DNA of 64,000 nt, taken from Ilyonectria destructans (taxonomy: Eukaryota; Ascomycota; Sordariomycetes; Hypocreales; Nectriaceae). Positions 45,748 through 56,900 of the stretch are shown one piece after another. The notes under the pieces were generated by a model. It saw nothing but the letters and a program-made list of their open reading frames with translations, did not search any database and was not told where the DNA came from. The stretch spans positions 5,518,001 through 5,582,000 of the forward strand of contig JAHEWK010000002.1 in assembly GCA_020740775.1 (NCBI GenBank). Reading direction: 5' to 3'. Within the stretch, counting starts at the first letter, position 1, and each line of letters starts with the position of its first letter. The translations under genes and the position numbers were made by a program.

Positions 45748-47919
45748 ATGGCAACCAAGTGGGCACTGCTGATTGGGGTTGACTTCTATTTCCAACAGCC
45801 TAAACGTCGGTCGATCAGATTCAGCCACCTTAGGGGCTGCGTTCGAGACGTGGACCGGGTTGAAAAGTATCTACAGACCATCGGGGTTCACAAGATCGAG
45901 AGGCTCACGGCCTCCTACGATGGAAACGACTCCACCCCAAAGGAGATCGACGAGGCTACCTGGCCGACTCACAAAAACATCAAGACGAAACTCGCCAGTA
46001 TCTTTGATCAGGCCAAGGAACACGATCTTCTATACATCCACTATTCGGGCCATGGCATCTTGCGAAAACGTCAGGATGAGTCAGATGCCGACCAAGGCGA
46101 TGCGATAACAGGCACAGCGTTGGCACTTACCGATGTCGTAGTCGGGGGTGCCTATCTGACGGGATATCAGCTGGGGGTCTGGGTCCAGCAATTTGTCGAG
46201 CTCAAGAATATCCGCGTGAATCTGGTCCTGGACAGCTGCTACTCCGGTAGGGGATACAGAAATGACAACCTCGGGGTGCGGACGTCGCACGACGGAACTG
46301 TCGACGAGTCGATGTTAGAGAGCGACGAAGCTGCCGACACTGATGCTGCAAAAGTCGCTGCCAGCCTACGCGGCAATGACACTGACGCTGGCGTGGAGTC
46401 AAACTCGGCTGAGAGGAACGCTACTGCGAAGCGCAGCTGGCTCTCCAGTCCTACGGGGTGCACAGTTTTGACCGCCTGCCAACTAGATCAGACGGCAGGC
46501 GAGCAAACCTTCCCCGGCCAACCGGGTCGATGTGGTGTTCTCACGCACTGGATGTTGGACATAGTCAACAGCCATCAGTGTCACATACAGCCTCCCACGT
46601 ATGCACGAGTGGCGCAGCACGTCAAGTCAAGGGTCAAGACGGACACCAGTCAAACAACACCCTCAGTCCAAACACCGGTCCTTCACGGCGACGGCTTCTA
46701 CGGATTTTTCGGAAACCAGCAGCTCGTCCAGCGCCCAGCTTCCGTCATTCAGGTCTCCAAGTCTGGATCCGACCACCAGCTCTTGTCTGTTGAGGTTGGC
46801 GCTGCGCAGGGTGTCTCCGTTGGTGCAATCTACACTGTGCACCCGGCGCTTGGGGCTGCTGAACAGGACCCAAATATTATTCCGAGAATTCGCATCGACA
46901 GCACCTCCGACTTCCGATCCCAGGCCACCCTCATTGACAAGAACACATCACATGAAGACGTCATAGCGTCTGGCAGCTTAGCAGTCCTAGAGACTTGGTC
47001 ACTTCCATCGCGCCAGGTCATCAAGCTCATCCCTGTGGCTGACTCTCCGGAATGGAACGCAGATGACTGTATCCGGAATATTTTGGGTCAGCTGGAGGAC
47101 GAGATCAAGAAACTCGGCGGTATCTCTACTCATCCTTCAAATAGCGATGACTGCAATATCGAAGCCAACTATACAATTTGGGTCAATATTGGCGCAAGGC
47201 AAATCAACATTGGAGACGGCGGGGGCAATCAACTACGCCGAGTGCCAGGTATATCCGTCGATGATGCGTTGGCAATACCCAAGATTGTCCACATTGTTCG
47301 CCATGTAGGGCGTTACAATGCTCTAAAAGGTTATCAATGCCCTCGATCCTCGAGCGCCTTTTCGCCTGATGATTTCCGGTTCAAGCCTATATATGAAGGT
47401 GGTGAAACACTCGCGCAGTCAAGCAACGTATACAAAGCAATCAAGGATGAAAAGATAGTTATCCGGTTTGAGAATATCGGAAGCCTCCAAAACATCCACG
47501 TCGCCATTTTCATGTTCAACTCCTCTTGGGGAATCGAGAAATTAGAACCAGAGGGTGGACAGCCGATGGTGCAGGTGGTTCCCGGCCCCCAACCTCACGA
47601 TGTGGAATCCTTTATTATGTGCATCCCGAAAGGCAGCCGAAAAGGCGTGCCAGACGAAGCTGACGTAATTGATCTCTACAGGGCCTATGTCTATGCTGGA
47701 GATCAACCGCCATCCTGGGACGAGCTTCAACTACCCAACCTACCTATTGACGCTAGCTCGGTCTCATCGGGACTATACGTGGAGCCTGTGCTAGAGGAGG
47801 ATATGGAGAATGAGGACTTCTTGCGGAACGCAACACGCATTAAGAAGAAAAGGAAAAGAAGTCTACAGGGGGAACTCTGGACTATTTTGGAATTTAAGAT
47901 CCATATATTGCTGGTCTGA
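45748..47919 (+). CDS. Caspase-like peptidase (C14, metacaspase-type domain) with unknown C-terminal region
   Basis: Predicted cysteine peptidase of 723 aa in one exon. The caspase domain starts at once (KWALLIGVDFYF) and carries the catalytic His102 in IHYSGHG and Cys164 in LVLDSCYSGRG, followed by TGCTVLTAC and the GVLTHWMLDIV helix. There is no Pro/Gln-rich prodomain or LSD1 zinc finger as in type I metacaspases. Residues about 330-700 form a region shared by a group of fungal caspase-domain proteins and unassigned to function, with LLSVEVGAAQGVSVGAIYTVHP and an IRFENIGSLQNIHVAIFMFN strand pair. The basic, hydrophobic tail (KKKRKRS to the end) looks odd, and a possible LTR relic begins 24 bp after the stop, so the C-terminus may have been changed by an insertion. 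Confidence 0.92.
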   Translation: MATKWALLIGVDFYFQQPKRRSIRFSHLRGCVRDVDRVEKYLQTIGVHKIERLTASYDGNDSTPKEIDEATWPTHKNIKTKLASIFDQAKEHDLLYIHYSGHGILRKRQDESDADQGDAITGTALALTDVVVGGAYLTGYQLGVWVQQFVELKNIRVNLVLDSCYSGRGYRNDNLGVRTSHDGTVDESMLESDEAADTDAAKVAASLRGNDTDAGVESNSAERNATAKRSWLSSPTGCTVLTACQLDQTAGEQTFPGQPGRCGVLTHWMLDIVNSHQCHIQPPTYARVAQHVKSRVKTDTSQTTPSVQTPVLHGDGFYGFFGNQQLVQRPASVIQVSKSGSDHQLLSVEVGAAQGVSVGAIYTVHPALGAAEQDPNIIPRIRIDSTSDFRSQATLIDKNTSHEDVIASGSLAVLETWSLPSRQVIKLIPVADSPEWNADDCIRNILGQLEDEIKKLGGISTHPSNSDDCNIEANYTIWVNIGARQINIGDGGGNQLRRVPGISVDDALAIPKIVHIVRHVGRYNALKGYQCPRSSSAFSPDDFRFKPIYEGGETLAQSSNVYKAIKDEKIVIRFENIGSLQNIHVAIFMFNSSWGIEKLEPEGGQPMVQVVPGPQPHDVESFIMCIPKGSRKGVPDEADVIDLYRAYVYAGDQPPSWDELQLPNLPIDASSVSSGLYVEPVLEEDMENEDFLRNATRIKKKRKRSLQGELWTILEFKIHILLV

Positions 47920-48429
47920 CATATTTAATTAATGTTAGTTAATGTTACGGCCCGGGTTGCGACCAGGCAGTTATAACTGGCAGTAACACACACTCTACTT
48001 TTTCTCTCCAGTTAGAATAAATTACTCTAGCTTACTCTGGAAACCTGATAATTATATTAATTCCAGCAGCACAATATGCAATATTTCCTAGATAAGTAAT
48101 CATATTCTTAGGGATCAAATACAGATTCTAACATATCCTAGCATTTATATAAGCGCAACAGGCAGTATTGCTGAATCCTTCTTCTGGGCTCACTCGACGG
48201 CCGTCAGAGTCGAAATAATCGCACGATCAATCTCACGGAAAATTAAGGCTGCTCTGGGTTTATTCTGTTGACTTTGCTGGATATCTTTTATTTTTAAAGG
48301 GAATTTTATATCAGAGATATCAATTATATCGCCATCTGGTATTACCAGGTATAAGGATGCAGTACTATATCCTTAATATTCAGCATCCTCAGTTAAGCCC
48401 AGATCACACAGCAATATAACTCCCCCTTA
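47920..48429. mobile_element. AT-rich relic, possible decayed solo LTR
   Basis: Just after the caspase-like gene the sequence TGTTACGGCCCGGGTTGCGA begins at about 47943; starts of the TGTTACGGCCC kind are seen on Gypsy-type LTRs of fungi. The next ~480 bp are AT-rich with no coding frame. I could not find a matching second LTR or a target-site duplication, so this is a weak call. Confidence 0.3.
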
Positions 48430-48966
48430 TCGATCATAAGAAGGGTTATTTGGATTCCAGATAGTTGGAGAAAGCCCGTTCTGTGCGAGGAGCATGTCCA
48501 GGTCCTTCAACTTATCCGGGAAACCTGCCCAGGTTTAAGGACAGTCGAGATATCGTCCAAGCCACCCGACATTATATTCTCGCTCTGCGATGTTGACCTG
48601 GCTGCAGAAATGCTGAGAGCACTAGCCGACGGTGGCTTTAAGGCTATGCACTCGCTGGAGAAGATTGGTGTGGTTCATGGGGAGTACGACATTGACGAGG
48701 AGGTCATAGCCGTTCGTGAGAGCCTGATACAGAGAATGCCGAGCTGCAAATGGTCCATCGAGCTCACAAAGGTTCCACCTAGGGCTTGGATCTCTGATGA
48801 TGACAGGGTTGAGTTTGACAATCCTGAGGACTGTTGCAGGTATAACGACGAGATGTACAGAAGGGAAATGGAGATAATGGAGAGGGAGGAGGAGGAGCAG
48901 TGGGAGGATGAATACTACCGCCGGAGCAATGACCCATATTGGAAGAATGATTCAGACTATGATTAG
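48430..48966 (+). pseudogene. 5'-truncated gene remnant, Glu-rich C-terminus
   Basis: A continuous frame runs from about 48430 (VIWIPDSWRKPV) to the stop at 48966, but the only early ATG (48610) lies within it and would cut off about 60 residues of coding-like sequence. The text has Leu-rich segments (VLQLIRETCPGLRTVEI) followed by an acidic, Tyr-rich tail with EREEEEQWEDEYYRR. It may be the end of an F-box/LRR-type hypothetical protein whose front was lost into the AT-rich DNA upstream. If 48610 is a real start, a 118-aa protein could still be made. Confidence 0.45.
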
Positions 48967-49068
48967 TCTTGCTCTGGCGGGTGAGGCCTCACGTCGCTGG
49001 GTAGGATGGTTACCTAACATGGGATGTCTGGAGATGGAGCCTGATGAGAGTTTAGAAGCTGTTGGATC

Positions 49069-49069
<1 letters not shown>

Positions 49070-49114
<45 letters not shown>
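49070..49114 (+). repeat. Poly(A) run of 45 bases
   Basis: An unbroken A tract of 45 bases between two gene remnants. It may be slippage, an assembly artefact or the tail of an old retroposition. Length in a long homopolymer is not reliable in sequence data. Confidence 0.9.
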
Positions 49115-49117
<3 letters not shown>

Positions 49118-49735
49118 CTTCAGCATGCGAGCAAAGTTTATCAGCTGAGTCGTCCCTCATCGGCCGATGGCGTTGGTGACGAACAAAAGACCATGACACG
49201 CGAAGAGAACGAGCGCCTTTGGGGTGAGAATTCCGAGGACGAGGAAAAGTCCAAGCGCGACATGAGTATCAATGAGAAGAACGAGACTGTGGGAAAATAC
49301 AAAACGCTTGCAATAGATCGCATTGTTAGAGAGGAGGAGGTTAGGCGGACGTTTCGAAGAGGAGGCGAAGGCTGGCGTCGATAGATACAAAAAAGAAGAG
49401 ATGGAGCGTATTGCTAGAGAGGCGAAGGAGGCGGAGGAGCGCGACAAGGAGTACCAGCGCCGCCCCCACGACGATCTCGTTAGGTCTAGGCTCACCAAAG
49501 AGGCCATTGGGGTCCCTCTCAACAAAGGATCAGCCAGCAGGTCATCTAATACTGCTGCAGATGGCACCAGAGACCGCAATTTCGAAAGCGAGACAGTTGT
49601 TCCGCCTAGTGAAGACGACCATACTCCCTCCATTCCTCGACAGACGTATTACCGATGTTTATCAGTCAAGCCCAGTGGAAGATCGGGGACTTCGCGACTT
49701 AGCTGTTGAGATTTCCTACAAACACATTGACTAGC
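49115..49735 (+). pseudogene. Frameshifted remnant of a Lys/Glu-rich coiled-coil protein
   Basis: Coding-like sequence moves through three frames: first TMTREENERLWGENSEDEEKSK to a stop at 49384, then YKKEEMERIAREAKEAEERDKEYQ within a frame ending at 49709, then ILPPFLDRRITDVYQ to a stop at 49734. Charged helices followed by a less charged C-terminal block recall a group of large fungal hypothetical proteins with KYKKE...R repeats, but I cannot name the family. At least two frameshifts are needed to join the parts, so it is broken. The poly(A) run lies directly upstream. Confidence 0.5.
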
Positions 49736-50815
49736 TGCTCAGCAAGTAGGGCTTCTGTGAAGTGCTCAGAACGATTCCTGCTTTTGCAGCCGACTTGGTC
49801 CCTTTCCTATCTGGTCGTCAGCAAGAGAAATACGAATGCCCCTCATGTCATGTCACACTGAGTGGATAGGATCAGGATGATGACGATGAAAACTCTTGAT
49901 TTGCTATCTAACGAAGGGCTAGGGATCGGTCCTATAGATGAAGATGAGGGCGGCCTCCGGTAGCCTCCGGGCCCGAGGTCGGGAGGTCTGAGACGGAGGA
50001 CCCACCTGCCGGGGGTCTGAGACCCAGCCCGGACCGGATTTCCTAGCAGCCGGTCTGGAAGCTGTTCCAGGCATCGTACGATGATCCCAAGCGCTGATAT
50101 TTCAAGTTAAGAGATACAAATTTTGTGCAAAATAGGATAGAAAATAAATATTCCTTCTTTGTTCAATTATTATTATTATTTGACCTCAACAGCTCAACTC
50201 AAAGAGTGTAGCCCGGCGTATGCGGGTGACCTTTCGTCTTGTTAACCCTTCCGCGGCATGTTCTGAGCAAACTTAAAATTGTAATTTTCTTACTTAATAC
50301 TTCCTATATTATGCACTTAGCAGAATAAATATTAAGTTGCTTTTAATTCTATCCCAGAAACTGCTGTAAATATCTTGTGGATACCACACACTGCTTGGAT
50401 TATCACCGAGCAAGCACCCCGTGGGAGCAGGCCTATATTTAGGCGAGGAAGCCTTGAACAAGTCTCTACTGTAGTTTTTCGGGGAATAAAAAGTAATTCA
50501 CGGCGGTATCTAAACGTGGTTTAGCTAGAGAGAATCGTTGTGAAATGATCAATAGGTAGGTAGTTGATGTTGCACTACCCTAGAGCATATGGTTCTAAAA
50601 TCGGATAAGATAAAGGTGGGAAGGGCAGGCTTATAAATACAAATGTGATGTAGATATGAGAGAATCACTGTGGTGAAGTTGGTCGCAATTAATTGTTATG
50701 TTTTAAAGAAAAAAGGAATTTCCACACATTTTCTGCATTTAAGGCCCGCTCAATGTTGATTCATTCATCGATGAATTAGCCTCTAGAACAGTCCTTTCTT
50801 TACCATGCTCGACAC
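49736..50815. other. Gene-free spacer
   Basis: About 1.1 kb with a GC-rich patch near 49950-50045 containing CGGCCTCCGG-like words and GGTCTGAGAC repeated twice (about 49984 and 50014), then AT-rich DNA. No gene is supported. Confidence 0.5.
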
Positions 50816-51391
50816 CTAGTACAGACCGAGAATGGCGAGACCAGCGATCGCAGCAGCAGCAATGCCCATGCCAGTCTGGCGCGACGCATCACTACTAGCA
50901 TTGGCCGTGGGGGTGCTAGAGGCGGTGGACTTGCTGCCGTCGGCGGTGGCCGCGCCACTTTCCCATACGAGACTATCGCAGGCAGTTACTGCTTCGGGAA
51001 GAACATCGAGCTGGCTCTTGATCGCGGGAACGTCGCTGCAAGCCGAGAGGAGGCTCGAGAACTCGGCCGTGTGGCTGGCGTACCAGGTCGAGACATCGGA
51101 GATCCAAGAGGTGTACTCGTCGCCCATGGAGCCGGTGACGGCGGGAATCGCGCAGGGGTTTGTTTCAGTGGCGAAGCTGGTTTGCTCGGCGATGAAGCTG
51201 GCGAGGGACGCGTCGGGCGTGGGGACGTCGATTAGGCTGGGGAGCAGAGCGATGGCAACGGAGGAGCACTCGGCCAGGTCGCGTTCGTCGAGGGCTGGCT
51301 GGCGCTGGAAGAGGGTAGGGACTGGTTCGGCAGCGGCAATGGCAGACACGACCGCGGCGCCGCTGATAAGGAGGATTTCTTGGACACGCAT
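50816..51391 (-). CDS. Secreted GPI-anchor-type surface protein, Ser/Thr-rich
   Basis: 191 aa in one exon. A signal peptide is clear (MRVQEILLISGAAVVSAIAAA). The middle has four Cys residues (ECSS, NPCAI, SACSD, TACDS), a pattern seen in fungal proteins annotated as infection-structure-specific or DUF7735-like. A Ser/Thr/Ala-rich stalk follows, and the C-terminus is hydrophobic (GMGIAAAAIAGLAILGLY) with a small-residue site (SSDAS) upstream, as for addition of a GPI anchor. It is expected at the cell surface or wall. No enzyme motif is present. The family name is from memory and should be taken as tentative. Confidence 0.85.
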   Translation of the reverse strand: MRVQEILLISGAAVVSAIAAAEPVPTLFQRQPALDERDLAECSSVAIALLPSLIDVPTPDASLASFIAEQTSFATETNPCAIPAVTGSMGDEYTSWISDVSTWYASHTAEFSSLLSACSDVPAIKSQLDVLPEAVTACDSLVWESGAATADGSKSTASSTPTANASSDASRQTGMGIAAAAIAGLAILGLY

Positions 51392-52429
51392 TTTGGTTGT
51401 GGTGGTAGTGACTAGGAGTTGTTAGCGATAACGTCATGAACATTAGGGACGTAACGGGCTACTAACAAAAGTAGCGACAGACGTAAGTTGCAGCGGTTTG
51501 AGAGTTAAACAGATTAGAGAAGACTTGAGAGAGCGTGGGACAGATCAACCGCATGTGGTCTGGCAGTTCAGAATCCTATATGCCCAGCTCTTCCCCTGGA
51601 CTAGTGAGCCGAAACAACCGAAATAATGCTCAAGGGGGCGGTGCAACCTGTGATCTGGAACAGCGTCCTCCAGATTCCACCTCCCAGTGGAGCCGCTGTG
51701 AGGATCAACAAGGGTTTCCACTGTCAGGGCTATGCCACAAATGCCACTTGATTGGCTATGGAACGGTTGGCAGGCCAGGTTATCATGGATGGTGGCTGTG
51801 CGTTGCCGGCCTGGTCGCAAGGGCAAAAGGCGGATTCAAGATACAGAAACGAGATTGCACGCTGTCAAGGAATTCCTCTACTATGCATTTGTAGCCGATA
51901 TCTTGGAGGCTCCCCAAAGTTCTACCCGCCCTATATCCTGAAAGAGAAATCGCCGGACTTCACTAGTGACACGGCTGCTCGCCGAGAGTCCGGCGAATTT
52001 CGCATGCATCTATTATTACGTTGACCCAAAGCCTAAAAGACGGGGCGTGGATTTTATACGAACAACCTGAAATTGAAACGGGGAATAAACGGCGGCTGTG
52101 GCCAATGACGGAGACATGCTTCTAATAGTTGCCCATCATCAGCCCACTTGTAACAAGTCACGTGGACACTATGAAGAAGCTGCTTCCGTCATCATCAACA
52201 TCCAAGGCCCCACCACACCACCGCGGCGACTTTTATCTCACTGCCGCGGTTCAAAAGTCTCCGCTCCGCGCGTCGATCAGACGCCACAGACCCTCAGAAG
52301 GCTCAGAGTCTCCATCAGCCGATCGACCAAGAACCTTGATGGCCGCATACAACGTCTCCAAACGCTCCGCCTGGCGCCTACCGAGTCCCACGAGCCGCCA
52401 TATTGACTCTGTTTGCCGTTGCTGACGAC
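51392..52429. promoter_or_regulatory. Divergent promoter between surface protein and AflR-type regulator
   Basis: About 1 kb between opposite start codons. A short stretch near 51750-51810 (AMERLAGQVIMDGGCALP in one frame) looks like the last strand of a short-chain dehydrogenase and may be a fossil fragment; it is too short to call. Confidence 0.45.
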
Positions 52430-53644
52430 ATGGAGCCCCTGAGTATAAGCGACAAGTCGCAGCACCGGGCTTGTGACCCCTGCAGTAACATCTCCCCCTC
52501 CCACCCAGTGATAGCGAGCGATATCTGACACTTTGTCTCACTAGGGAAGCGGAAAGTGAGGTGTTCGCGGCACACTCCGCTCTGTGAACGATGCTCGTAC
52601 TTTGCTTTAAACTGCGAATACTCCCTCATGAGGACCATGGGCCGCCCGCGTCGACGTCAATCTGTCCAGCCGAGACCGGAGAATGCGCCCGCCCCGGCTT
52701 CCGTTTCAATGCCGACCGATCTCATTGACGTCGGTAGCTTTCCCGAGATGATGGACCAGTTTCTGGATGACTTCAACACGCCGCTTCCGCCCTTCGGCAT
52801 TGACTATGCTGCTGGGCAAGGCGCCACCCAAGGCCAGGGACCAATGCCGCCTACAACGAATGGCGACGGAGCAGGGACTGTGGCATTGCCACCGCAAGAA
52901 CACCGTTGCAGTCCCTGTCCACATCACCATGATTCTGTGATACCCAGCGATAAAACTCCAGAAAGCACTGCGACTTCTGCTCAGAATCCAGAAGCTGCCA
53001 CGACTCCTGGACGCTCCTCCAAAAAGTGTTCCTGCGTTGAGCTGGTGAACCAGCACTTTTCCCTAATAGAAAACTCACTCGACACATTCCAGGCACTCAA
53101 GGTTTTAAGGCAGTCAATGGAGTCTGCAAAGGAGATTCTAGAGTGTAGCGTCTGTTTCGTGTCCATCAAGAGCCCCCGTACCTCCAGGAACGTCTACTTG
53201 CTGGGCTCACTGCTGTCAAGCATCGGGTCCTCGTATGGAGACTTTTTCTTTCACCAAAAGCAACGCGCCGTCGAGTCCTCGGCGAACGGGTCGCTGATAA
53301 ACCTGATGGTCGGCCAACCGCCGGATGAGCACAGCGCCGTCGAGCTAGCAGTGGATGGGCCTAGTTACATGGCCTTTCTCAAGGCAAGCTTGAAATTAGA
53401 GCTCAATCGCCTCCTTAGTCTGAGCGACGGGCTCGCAGAAAGACAGAGCCAGCTGCACACGGAAGGCCACGAAAACTGCGAGACCGGAACGAGCTGCAGC
53501 AACACCGAGTCTCTACCGGCTGCCAAGCATCCCGCAGAGGTATGTCCCAAGGAGGTGGACATGACGAAAGCCTGCGCGTGTTTTCGGACAGTCGATCAGG
53601 TGCGGGCGGTAATAGAGGAGGCACAGAAAATCATCTTGGAATAA
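52430..53644 (+). CDS. AflR-type Zn(II)2Cys6 transcription factor
   Basis: Nuclear regulator of 384 aa. Model: join(52430..52484, 52545..53644); the 60-bp intron splits the zinc cluster and splicing gives [29 protein letters not shown], that is Cys x2 Cys x6 Cys x6 Cys x2 Cys x6 Cys (quoted here in separated parts: ACDPCRKRKVRC, then [17 protein letters not shown]). A GRPRRR basic patch follows at once, as in AflR and related regulators of secondary-metabolite clusters. The C-terminal half has the AflR-like helical pattern ([21 protein letters not shown], then [20 protein letters not shown] and a final [17 protein letters not shown]). No polyketide synthase, peptide synthetase or terpene synthase lies in this window, so either its cluster is elsewhere or it governs nearby genes such as the surface protein. 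Confidence 0.92.
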
Positions 53645-53958
53645 ATGAATCAAGAAATGTTTCAAACTAAAGAACAACTTTGAAGAACTAAAGCTTCCAG
53701 AACATTTCCCTTTACGCAATATCAGGGCGCGAAATTGCGGCAGTGACGTTAAATCGGCGCGGAAACCTGAGCGGGAGTTGGAGCGGAGACTTTGAAACTC
53801 GCCGCCAAAGTCGCCCCGGAGCGGACCAACAACCCTGTCGCATAAACAAGACGATACTTATTTAAGATGCAATTCACTTTCATCTCTAAAAAAACACTCC
53901 ATGATACAGTATCTTGAGCATTAAGCTGCATTTCATTATTATCTCAATTCTTCCGACC
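53645..53958. promoter_or_regulatory. Promoter region of the P1B ATPase
   Basis: 314 bp between the regulator stop codon and the ATPase start codon, same strand. GCGG/CCGC-rich around 53750-53815. No metal-response element can be assigned with confidence. Confidence 0.45.
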
Positions 53959-56900
53959 ATGGGTGCATCATGTTGCGCGAAACCAACTGGGGGCGACCAG
54001 TCTCCTCCGTCATCGCTCCACGAACATGGACACGACCATAGCGACCATGAGCATAATACTCATGATCACAACTCTCATACGCACGATAATCAAGAGCACA
54101 ATACTCACGAGCACGGAGGATGCTGTGACGACACCCCTTCCGACGACGGCCACGGCCTTGGAGGATGTTGCGGCGACTCCCACTCGGATGCCTCGAGCAT
54201 CATGTCGGAAGCCTCAACTTGTTGCGGAAGTGAGCAACGCTGCGATGGTAAGTCTATGCTCTCCTGTATTACCGTTGATGAGACCATAACCTCCAAGGCA
54301 CCATGATCTGACATTTGGTTGGCTGCAGAAAAGTGCATCGAAGCCGTCGCAGCTTTCGAGTGCGGAAAGGTTTGCCACGATGACCCAGGCCATGAGAGTA
54401 AGTCTGCCCTGCCATATACACCAACAACTTTGATTCCTGACTGGGTCCTAGAATCCTTGGAACATCCCCACGAGCACGAACATGGCGACCACCAGGCCGG
54501 ATCTGCCTGCAACACTCACCTCCAAGCCGCCTTCGACCAGTACAGCAGCTACCTCGAACAGCTCCGCTGCATCTGCCGCAGCGTCATCGGCCAAGGCGCG
54601 GCCTCACTCGAAACCTGCTGCATGGGCAACCAGTCGAAAGCAGCAAAAGCGAAGAAGAACCACTCGGGACACAGGCACGATGAGCAGAAGGGAAAGTCGA
54701 GACGAGCTGCGATACCAACCTTTATGCCATCTGGGAGTAACGCCAGTGAGGGCGTCAAAGGTCCTGATCCTGAAAAGTCCAACGATATCGAGACTGTCGG
54801 CTTTCTAGTCAGCGGCATGGACTGCACCAGCTGCGTCGACAAGTTGATGCGCGTATTTGGCACAATGACCGGTGTGAGCCAGCCTCAAGTCAACTTCGTC
54901 ATCGGCAAGGGCGAGGTCAACATCGACACCTCCATCACGAGCGCCGACGAGGTCCTCCGCTTCGTGTCGACGGCCAGCGGCTTCTCGCTCAGCAAAATCA
55001 TCGGCGGCGACTTCTTCCTGGATATCTTGACCTCGCCTGCTGAAGGGAAGCGGCTCGCTGCTGAGCCGCCTCGCGGTGTGACGGACGTCCAGTCGCTCGA
55101 CAAGAAGAACGTGCGTCTTGCCTATGACCCAAACATTGTTGGAGCCCGTGATCTCTTCTCAGTGATCGAAGACCGCTGCGATGGGCTATCCCAGCCGCGT
55201 GGCGACCCCCAGCTTGAGAATAGTCGCCGTCGTCTCTGGGACCAGCTTATCAAGACTGCCTTGGCTGCCGTCCTCACCATCCCCGTTGCAGTGCTCGCGT
55301 GGGGAGACAATCTCGCAAGCAAGACGACAGGAGGCATCATCTCTCTCGTCTTTGCTACTCTTGTCCAATCCATTGCCATCCCCGAGTTCTACCGCCCAGC
55401 TCTGTCCGCGCTTTGGTACAGCCGCGCTGTCGAGATGGACATGCTCGTAGTCATGAGCATCACGGCAGCCTACGTCTACTCCGTCATCGCCTTCAGCTTC
55501 GACATGGCGGGTAAGCCGCTGGACGAAAAGCAGTTCTTCGAGACGAGCACGATGCTCATCACCCTGATCCTCGCCGGCCGCCTCATCGCCGCCTTCGCTC
55601 GTGTTCAAGCCGTTGCCGCCGTGTCGTTGCGGTCGAAGCAGAACAACACTGCTGTGCTTGTCTGCAAGGATGGCGACCGCGACATCGACGCTCGTCTGCT
55701 TCAGTACGGCGATCAGTTCAAGGTTCTTCCGCACTCGCGTATCCCCACCGACGGCCTGGTCGTGTCAGGGACAACCGAGGTGGACGAGTCGATGCTCACA
55801 GGCGAAACTCTGCCCATTGTCAAGAAGAAGGGCGACGCACTCATCGCCGGCACTGTGAATGGCGACGGCACCGTTATTGCTCAGCTCACCCGCCTGCCTG
55901 GGAAGAACACAGTGACAGACATTGCCCAGCTCGTCGAAGAAGCTGCCAACTCCAAGCCAGAGCTGCAGGACCTTGCCAACAAAATCGCCAGCTGGTTTGT
56001 TCCCACCATGGCCATCGTTGCCATCCTCGTCTTCGTCATCTGGATTCCTGCAGGAATCAAAGCTTTGGACTACAGCACCGGGAAAGGCGTCGGGAATGCC
56101 ATCACATACGCTGTAGCTACGCTCGCCGTCGCATGCCCCTGTGCTCTCGGTCTCGCTGTCCCCATGGTTCTGGTTGTTGCTGGGGGCATCGCAGCTAGGG
56201 GCGGCGTCATCATCAAGTCGGCTGACACTACCGAGGGTGCTCGTAAGACGACTGATGTTGTCTTTGACAAGACGGGAACCATCACTGAGGACGAACTCGC
56301 CGTAGCTGAGCAGGTTAATCTGCGAGGCAGCGCAAAGGAGAACATCGCTCTGGCCAAGTCTCTCGCTTCTGGTGGCAAGCATCCAGTCTCTGCCGCAGTT
56401 GACAAGTACTTGGACCAGCAGGCTGTCAAGGCCGTGTCTGCAGTTGTAAACGTCCGAGTCGTCCCTGGCGCAGGCATCGAGGCAGATTACAAGGACTCGA
56501 GTCTTCGGGCCGGAAATGCTCGCTGGACAAAGGCCGACTCCGAGGCAGAGGTGGTTCGTCTCCAACACTCTGGCCTGACCACCCTTGTCGTGACTCGCGA
56601 TTCAATCCCCCTTGTAGTCTTTGGCCTCACCGTCAAGATTCGACCCGAAGCTTCACGCGTCATATCCGAGCTCAAGGCCCGCAACATCGCCGTCCATCTA
56701 GTGTCCGGAGACCAGACCAAAGCGGTCAAGGCAGTTGCCGACGCTGTTGGTATCCCGCCTGAGAACGTTGCTGGCGAGCGGACTCCTTCAGAGAAGCGCG
56801 ACTACATCTCTGCCCTCATGGAAGACAAGTCCAAGTACGTCCTGTTCTGCGGAGACGGGACCAACGATGCCGTAGCTGTCGCGCAAGCCAACGTCGGAGC

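Noticed and set aside
48908..49384. Plus-strand frame containing a poly-Lys run
   Set aside because: The Lys run is only the translated poly(A) tract joining two unrelated remnants.
51535..52024. Frames resembling the tail of a short-chain dehydrogenase
   Set aside because: Only about 20 residues look alike and the rest of the enzyme is absent.
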